Assembly: GCA_947468665.1 (NCBI GenBank)
Contig: CANILH010000021.1
Location: 1 to 41,806 of the forward strand
DNA: 41,806 nucleotides
Origin: Oligoflexales bacterium
GTDB taxonomy: Bacteria > Bdellovibrionota_B > Oligoflexia > Oligoflexales > RGVZ01
Direction: 5' to 3'
In this document: positions 36,229 to 41,806 of the stretch, one piece after another
Position numbering within the stretch: the first letter of the stretch is position 1
Layout of the letters: each line of letters starts with the position of its first letter
Position numbers and translations under genes: made by a program
Notes under the pieces: model-generated
Database searches by the model: none
What the model saw: only the letters and a program-made list of their open reading frames with translations
What the model was told of the DNA's origin: nothing

Positions 36229-36432
36229 GTGAAACTTCGGTGGCGGACTTACTCAAATACCGATTTATGGAACGATGACACATGCCGTGTCGACCCGGAG
36301 ATCCGTCACTGCGGCGCAAAGATGATTGTGGATGATGCCATCACTAATCGGCGTCATTCAGAGGCCATTATCCTGAACATTTTGAAGGGCCTCGATGGAC
36401 AGCCCTATAATCAAAACGCGACATTGATTTAG
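36229..36432 (+). pseudogene. Possible IS91-like transposase C-terminal remnant
   Basis: VDPEIRHCGAKMIVDDAITNRRHSEAIILNILKGLDGQPY resembles the CPxCGxxM...DDxxxxxxILxxLGL tail of IS91-type transposases; surrounding frames are broken. Confidence 0.35.
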
Positions 36433-36524
36433 GTCGCGATAACTCACGCGGCAAAATTTGCCCTATTAAGTTTCAAATATACCCTCCGATAGCAGATCTA
36501 TTCTGAATTCTAATAGGAGGTTTT

Positions 36525-37085
36525 ATGCTTTCAGTTAAGACTATTTTAACCAGCACCCTGATTCTTCTGGCAACTCCTGTCAGCGCTGGGGCTCTTGTAC
36601 AAGGTGGCTATTTCCAAAACTACTCCAATTATCAAGACGATGATTCCGACAATTTCATCCGTGAGAGCATGGCCCACGTGGTGGCTGCAGGTCAAGTTGC
36701 GGGATGGGCTGCTGGAGCGTGCTATCATTTTGAGGAAATGTTTTATGGCGGAGAGCAGCAAAAGCTTGAAGCTTATGGCCCCACCATTGGATATATGAGT
36801 GAGTCTCTAGGAACATTCGCGCTCGGCACTTACTTAATAAATCCACGCCTGACCTATTCGGACAGCTCAGACAAATCATACGGCGGCAGTGGCTATATCG
36901 CCGAAGTCGGAAAGATTTGGAAAGTATACGGGCAACTATCCGCCGGCGTTGAATTGGTTCGGACACAGATCATATTCAAAAAAGAGGAATCCACGTCAAG
37001 TAACACGGGCGACGTTACAACGACAGAAAAGACGAGCAAGTCAATCGTCACCAAACCAATGGTCTCAGCCGTCTATGCGTTTTGA
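36525..37085 (+). CDS. Small outer-membrane beta-barrel-like protein
   Basis: 186 aa; signal peptide ending PVSAG; alternating aromatic/Gly strands; terminal F; AGGAGG RBS. Confidence 0.6.
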   Translation: MLSVKTILTSTLILLATPVSAGALVQGGYFQNYSNYQDDDSDNFIRESMAHVVAAGQVAGWAAGACYHFEEMFYGGEQQKLEAYGPTIGYMSESLGTFALGTYLINPRLTYSDSSDKSYGGSGYIAEVGKIWKVYGQLSAGVELVRTQIIFKKEESTSSNTGDVTTTEKTSKSIVTKPMVSAVYAF

Positions 37086-37311
37086 TCACTAATACAATCT
37101 CAAAAGGTCAAAGTTCTGCACTAAACTAATGATCGCTCGCGTCAATCCACTGGGGCCCCCAGTGGTATCAATTATATACCTCGCCATAATGACTTTATAA
37201 GGTCTAATATGGCATATTATGATTTTTACATTGATTTCTATAAAAAAGCTGCTATTGTCCTCCCCTGCTGTAGGTTTTAGCTGTCATCAATAAGTCAATT
37301 GTGGGGGATTT

Positions 37312-39906
37312 ATGCGGAATTTTTCTTATAAAATCGGCTTGTTGGCTATTTTTATGACTGGTTGCGGAGTTTTTAGCCCGAAAGCTAAGATACATCAGCA
37401 GGCACCCATCGCGTCTAATTTGGCCGTCACCCAAAAGCCCACAGTGGTATCTTCCGCGTTGATCGCAGCCGACGCCCGTGGCGCAGGAACAGGCGCCACC
37501 GCAGCCTCTGAGACAGTCACAGGCGAGATCACCCTCAAAAAATCACTGATTTTAAACCGCGTATTTCTTTACGGGTTTGACCTTCAGTATTCCTCCGGGC
37601 AAAACGCGGACTATGCGTTGATTGATCAGAGCATGGCGCTCGGTCACGTGCCCGTTACCTTCAGAATTTTGGGAGATAAGCTTCAGGTTGTTTCTGACTC
37701 ATCCAGGCTTTTTGAGAGCGCTGTGAATCACCCTGAGATTCTCGTCAACGAGTACCGGATTCTCGGCCAGACGGCCGATACATTGACTGTCGCAATGGAT
37801 AGTCCCGGTATGCTTCTTCACAAAACAGTTAACGGCGCTGACGCTGCCGCGCCACAAAGAACTTGGGTCCGCTCCCTTCAGTACATCGAAGACGGCAATT
37901 ACATCCTCCAAGAATCAGCGATCATGCAAGCCAATGGTAATGTGCAGACCTTTATGGAATCCCTGTTCCCGAGAGACTCGCTTGTTCCCGAGACGTACAA
38001 AGGTATCGAGGACAACAGGGACAAGAACCCTTTAGCATCGCGCTTTATGATGATCACCAATGAGAAGGTTTTTGTTGAGCGCGGTCTCACTAACGGCGTG
38101 CCAAAGCGTGAGAAAACTGCGTTCGCCAACCGTTTTAATCTCGCCACCTCAACCAGCACCATTGACTGGTATGTGACACCCAATGTGCCAGATGATTTTA
38201 TGAAGGAAATGAAAAGCGCCACTGAGGGCTGGAACCGTTACTTTCACGATCAACTTGGCCGCGACGTCGTTCAGTTTAAAGGCCGCCTGCCTGAGGGCGT
38301 GAAACTCGGCGATCCACGTTATAACGTCATTAACTTTGACACGGTCGCAGAAGCTGGTGCCGCGTACGAAACACAGGCAGCCGATCCTATGACCGGTATC
38401 CAAAGTCACAGCATGATTTATATGCCCTACGCCTGGTACAATATCGCCGCTGGCTTAAGTGATGCCCGTGAGCTTCCCGTGGCGGCGACCGCGAAACTCG
38501 GCCCGAAATCTCCGGAGGTTCTTTTTGGCGCGACCATCGACGTTATCCGCTGTGCCCGGGACGTCAGCGAAGCCGCCACGACTCCGGTTCAGGCAGATCT
38601 CGCGGCAGCCGCGACTCCTGAGGACGCTGTGAAAATTGTCGACGAATTTGGCCGCAGGATTTTTATCTCGACCTTATTTCATGAAATGGGTCACGCGTTT
38701 GGTCTTGGCCATAACTTTAAAGCATCCCTTGCCTACGACGGCGAGAAGCCGGTGGACTTTGGGACCAATCCGACCACCTACTCGACTATGGATTACAACT
38801 ACTATCAGCACGAAGTGGATCTTGTTGGCGCGATTGGGACAACCGACGGTCCAAGACTTGAGTACGATCGTCAGATGATCAGCTTTCTCTATAACGAGAG
38901 CCGTGACATCAAGCCAACTGACAAGGTTATTCCTGCTTGTAATGATGAGGACGCCGATAACATCGATGGTGGCTTAGATCCTGATTGTATTCGCTATGAC
39001 GCTGAGTCAAACCCGCTTGTTGGCTTAAGACATGCCATGAATCGACTGGTTGACGCTTCGGGCGCCAAGGGTATAGAGACTTTGACTTTGAGTCAGGCCA
39101 TTGATCGTCAGAGAGATCAGCTGCTTGGTCGCCTCGCCGACACGTCGCTGACGCCAGACGCGGCTGCCGCGGAGAAGCTTGTTACAGAACGCGGCACGGC
39201 TCTCGCGAAGCTTGTTAGTTACTATACCGATAAGGGAGCTCAGTCTCTTCGGGTTAACCTCAGTCTTAACGCCGGCGCTCTTCGCGCCTGGAACTCAACG
39301 CCGACAGTCGATGGTATCTTGATGCCGGAATCAGACAGACGCGCGGAGTACGTCGCGATTTTGACGAAAGCCGCACAAATGACGGCACTTCCTGACGCGC
39401 CAAAACAGTCAATTAAGGAACTGAATGATATCTTAAGCGCGTTTATAACTCAGAATGATCGTTTTGGATCAACAGATGAGCGGACAGCTCTCGCGACTAA
39501 GCTCACAAAATCAGTCCAGGATGCCGTTAATGCTGGCACTGTCAAATCACTTGGCGCGCTTAGAGTGACGATCGCTGGCGCGTTAAGCGCGGCGAAAGAA
39601 AAAGCCAAATTCGCGTCGTACTCGACGGATGGTAAAACCGCCGAGCAGATCGCCGTTGAGACACTCCGTGGTATCGCTATGAAGGGCCTCAGCGCGACGG
39701 ATCTTGGTGACGCCAAAAGTCAGGCTGCCCGTATCGCGGGTGTAAAATCTCTGGCCACATTCGCCGCCCTGGGAGATGACTACGCGGCTGAGATTCAGGC
39801 AGTTAGGTCTGAAATTGTCGCGGTCCGCAACAGCGCCCGCCAGGCCGGTAAGCAAGACATCGTGGATCATACGAGAGAATTAATTCAGCAGCTGGATGCC
39901 CGGTAA
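37312..39906 (+). CDS. Lipoprotein zinc metalloprotease (metzincin-like)
   Basis: 864 aa; lipobox MTGC; STLFHEMGHAFGLGHNFKAS (HExxHxxGxxH). Confidence 0.85.
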   Translation: MRNFSYKIGLLAIFMTGCGVFSPKAKIHQQAPIASNLAVTQKPTVVSSALIAADARGAGTGATAASETVTGEITLKKSLILNRVFLYGFDLQYSSGQNADYALIDQSMALGHVPVTFRILGDKLQVVSDSSRLFESAVNHPEILVNEYRILGQTADTLTVAMDSPGMLLHKTVNGADAAAPQRTWVRSLQYIEDGNYILQESAIMQANGNVQTFMESLFPRDSLVPETYKGIEDNRDKNPLASRFMMITNEKVFVERGLTNGVPKREKTAFANRFNLATSTSTIDWYVTPNVPDDFMKEMKSATEGWNRYFHDQLGRDVVQFKGRLPEGVKLGDPRYNVINFDTVAEAGAAYETQAADPMTGIQSHSMIYMPYAWYNIAAGLSDARELPVAATAKLGPKSPEVLFGATIDVIRCARDVSEAATTPVQADLAAAATPEDAVKIVDEFGRRIFISTLFHEMGHAFGLGHNFKASLAYDGEKPVDFGTNPTTYSTMDYNYYQHEVDLVGAIGTTDGPRLEYDRQMISFLYNESRDIKPTDKVIPACNDEDADNIDGGLDPDCIRYDAESNPLVGLRHAMNRLVDASGAKGIETLTLSQAIDRQRDQLLGRLADTSLTPDAAAAEKLVTERGTALAKLVSYYTDKGAQSLRVNLSLNAGALRAWNSTPTVDGILMPESDRRAEYVAILTKAAQMTALPDAPKQSIKELNDILSAFITQNDRFGSTDERTALATKLTKSVQDAVNAGTVKSLGALRVTIAGALSAAKEKAKFASYSTDGKTAEQIAVETLRGIAMKGLSATDLGDAKSQAARIAGVKSLATFAALGDDYAAEIQAVRSEIVAVRNSARQAGKQDIVDHTRELIQQLDAR

Positions 39907-39914
39907 AATAAAAC

Positions 39915-39946
39915 AAAAACCCCCGCTATCTGGCGGGGGTTTTTTA
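39915..39946. terminator. Bidirectional intrinsic terminator
   Basis: AAAAACCCCCGC-TATCTG-GCGGGGGTTTTTT. Confidence 0.88.
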
Positions 39947-39956
39947 TTGGAAAATT

Positions 39957-40382
39957 TCAGTCGAGAGAGGGCGTGACATCGACAATGACGTCCTCACCGA
40001 AGCGATCTTGAAGCTTGTCGCGGACACCGGAGAAAAGCGTAATTTGAGACGATGGGCAACCTCGGCAGCCGCCGCCCAGCCTGATATGGGCAGTGCCATT
40101 CTCAAAAGCGTCCAGACGCGCAAACCCGGAGTGAACGGCGAGGGCATTAGAAACAGGACCCTCCAAAAAAAGAGCGATCGCTTGCGATAGACCAGAGAAT
40201 ATGTCGCTCGTAAGCGGCTCGTCAAATGTGCCTGAAGAGGTGAGCCCTAACGCATCTCGCATCAGGCCCTGGGCTCCATCAACGGTATCACCGATCACAA
40301 GACGTCCCGACGGGAGATGTCTGGCTTCCCACTTGCCGTCCGAATTTCCTGAAATTACAACACCTTGAAGGTCATTGTTCAT
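39957..40382 (-). CDS. NifU-like C-terminal (Nfu) Fe-S scaffold domain protein
   Basis: 141 aa; HIRLGGGCRGCPSSQITLFSGVRDKLQDRFGEDVIVD (CxxC Nfu motif). Confidence 0.82.
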   Translation of the reverse strand: MNNDLQGVVISGNSDGKWEARHLPSGRLVIGDTVDGAQGLMRDALGLTSSGTFDEPLTSDIFSGLSQAIALFLEGPVSNALAVHSGFARLDAFENGTAHIRLGGGCRGCPSSQITLFSGVRDKLQDRFGEDVIVDVTPSLD

Positions 40383-40568
40383 TTGATTTTCCCGTCAAAG
40401 TGTCTGGCTTCGTGAGTGCGTCAAAAATTAACAAACATTGTCTAGGTGATTCATATATAACATCGCCCATTGTTCGGCCATTGCAAAATGAATCATCAAA
40501 AAATATACTATTATCAGTAAATTCAGCTATATGGATGGACTGACAATTAAGCGGAAAAGGGTGTCAAA

Positions 40569-41249
40569 ATGCCTCAAAAGTCTGCGGGTGAGCGCGAGCT
40601 CCAGGCCATCAGTGGAAAATTAGAAGAACTCATGCAAACCGTCATGCAGCAGTTCGTCGGGCTCAAGCGTGGGCTGGATGGGGCTGATTTTACCCTTTTG
40701 AGTTCGATTATTGAGGGTGATGAGAAGGTGGACGCGATTGAGATTGACCTCGATGACCTCTCGATGCTTTTTGTCGCGAACCGGGCTCCCATGGGAGCGA
40801 GCCTCAGATTTATGTTTGGAGCCATTGATGTTGCGGCTGCTTTAGAGAGAATTGGCGATTGTATTGAGTACGTCGCGAGACATCTTATTGAGTCAAAGGA
40901 TCTCCGCGAGGACTGTCCCGATGGTTGGCATCTTTTACAGGATATGACGACCAAGTCATTTTCGGTCTATGAGCGGGCCATTACAGCCGTCAGCAATCGT
41001 GACCCAAAGCTGGCAAAATCAGTACCCGCGATGGACGACGCCGTCAACGCGCTTCAAGACCGGGCCTATAAAATGGTGATCGACCGGGTTCGCGCCGGGA
41101 CTCTTGATGTTGAGATGGGGATTCACATGATCCTTATGGCCAATAAGCTTGAGAGTATCGCGGATATCGCCTGCCATGTGGCGCAGACTGTCGTTTATAT
41201 AGTTGAGGATGAGCGCATTCGTCATAGACATGACATTGAGCGTCAGTAG
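40569..41249 (+). CDS. phoU: PhoU-family protein
   Basis: 226 aa; two helical PhoU repeats with DEKVDAIEIDLDD and ALERIGDCIEYVARH / KLESIADIACHVAQTVVYIVE. Confidence 0.82.
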   Translation: MPQKSAGERELQAISGKLEELMQTVMQQFVGLKRGLDGADFTLLSSIIEGDEKVDAIEIDLDDLSMLFVANRAPMGASLRFMFGAIDVAAALERIGDCIEYVARHLIESKDLREDCPDGWHLLQDMTTKSFSVYERAITAVSNRDPKLAKSVPAMDDAVNALQDRAYKMVIDRVRAGTLDVEMGIHMILMANKLESIADIACHVAQTVVYIVEDERIRHRHDIERQ

Positions 41250-41270
41250 CGAGATTATGGGGATTAAAAG

Positions 41271-41806
41271 GTGATCATAACCGCGTTAAGAAATGGAATT
41301 CTGGCCGGCGCCTTGGGGTGTTTGCTCATGGTCGTATCTGGCGTATCAAGCGCGCAGGAATCAACCATGAACGCATTGACCCTTGGTCCGGTCGTGATTG
41401 GCGAGGACCGTGTTCCGCTGTCTCTTAGTCAGGTTCATGTTGAGACTGATATTCCACAGCTGATAGCCGAAGCGAAATTTATTGAGAAAAGTGTGCAGTG
41501 GGTTCGGCTCGACAGCGTTTTGCTGGTGCCACGGGCGAGATTTCAGTTGACTCTGAAAGTGGATCCCAAAGATGTTATTTTGCAGTACGAGGGTAAATCC
41601 TTCGTAACCCAGGACAAAAACGGTCAGGCCTATATTGAGGTGTTTGTACCTTTGTTTTTCCCGGGAAGTATTGATGTCGTGATCAAAGGCGAGCATCAGG
41701 GGAGCATTGGCTTTACCGTTGATGCCAAGGGCAAGGCCAAAAAACAGGTTATCGACTATAGTTGCGCGTCGGTGGATTTGCAGTTTACCGGAATTGATAA
41801 TGAGTA
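41271..41806 (+). CDS. Exported hypothetical protein, truncated by window end (missing from ORF track)
   Basis: GTG at 41271 opens a frame to the window end: VIITALRNGILAGALGCLLMVVSGVSSAQESTMNALTLGPVVIGEDRVPLSLSQVHVETDIPQLIAEAKFIEKSVQW...; signal peptide ends near SSAQ. Confidence 0.65.
   Translation, partial: MIITALRNGILAGALGCLLMVVSGVSSAQESTMNALTLGPVVIGEDRVPLSLSQVHVETDIPQLIAEAKFIEKSVQWVRLDSVLLVPRARFQLTLKVDPKDVILQYEGKSFVTQDKNGQAYIEVFVPLFFPGSIDVVIKGEHQGSIGFTVDAKGKAKKQVIDYSCASVDLQFTGIDNE

Overview
The window is 41.8 kb of compact bacterial chromosome. Gene content and style suggest a Bdellovibrionota/Oligoflexia or deltaproteobacterium-like organism, but that is inference. Housekeeping and metabolic genes: maeB, galE, polyprenyl synthase, speA, rsmD, coaD, an NfuA/NifU-domain protein and PhoU. 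There is a DabA/DabB inorganic-carbon uptake operon with an overlapping third gene, a DUF6178-like gene pair, a PAS-GGDEF cyclase, a STAS/zinc-ribbon protein, and many secreted proteins, lipoproteins and envelope proteins. Accessory DNA is concentrated at three places: 0.1-1.9 kb (HNH remnant, orphan RHH antitoxin, DUF6973-like protein plus membrane partner), 25.1-30.0 kb (partial Tad-like secretin operon, HigBA and VapBC modules, frameshifted glyoxalase) and 34.2-36.4 kb (decaying genes). The most notable signals are: (1) a four-gene Tad/Flp-like operon with TadG/TadE/CpaB/CpaC-like products but no motor, pilin or prepilin peptidase in the window; (2) a HigBA module bounded by two ~166-bp imperfect direct repeats that duplicate the promoter, RBS and start codon of that operon; (3) a ~80-bp direct repeat of the adjacent adh 3' end and terminator bounding a frameshifted glyoxalase; (4) a second HigBA locus whose toxin has an internal deletion that fuses the toxin stub in frame with an intact antitoxin; (5) TA promoters overlapped by near-perfect palindromes. 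No rRNA, tRNA or CRISPR array was recognised. All family calls are by eye from the translated sequence; no database search was run.
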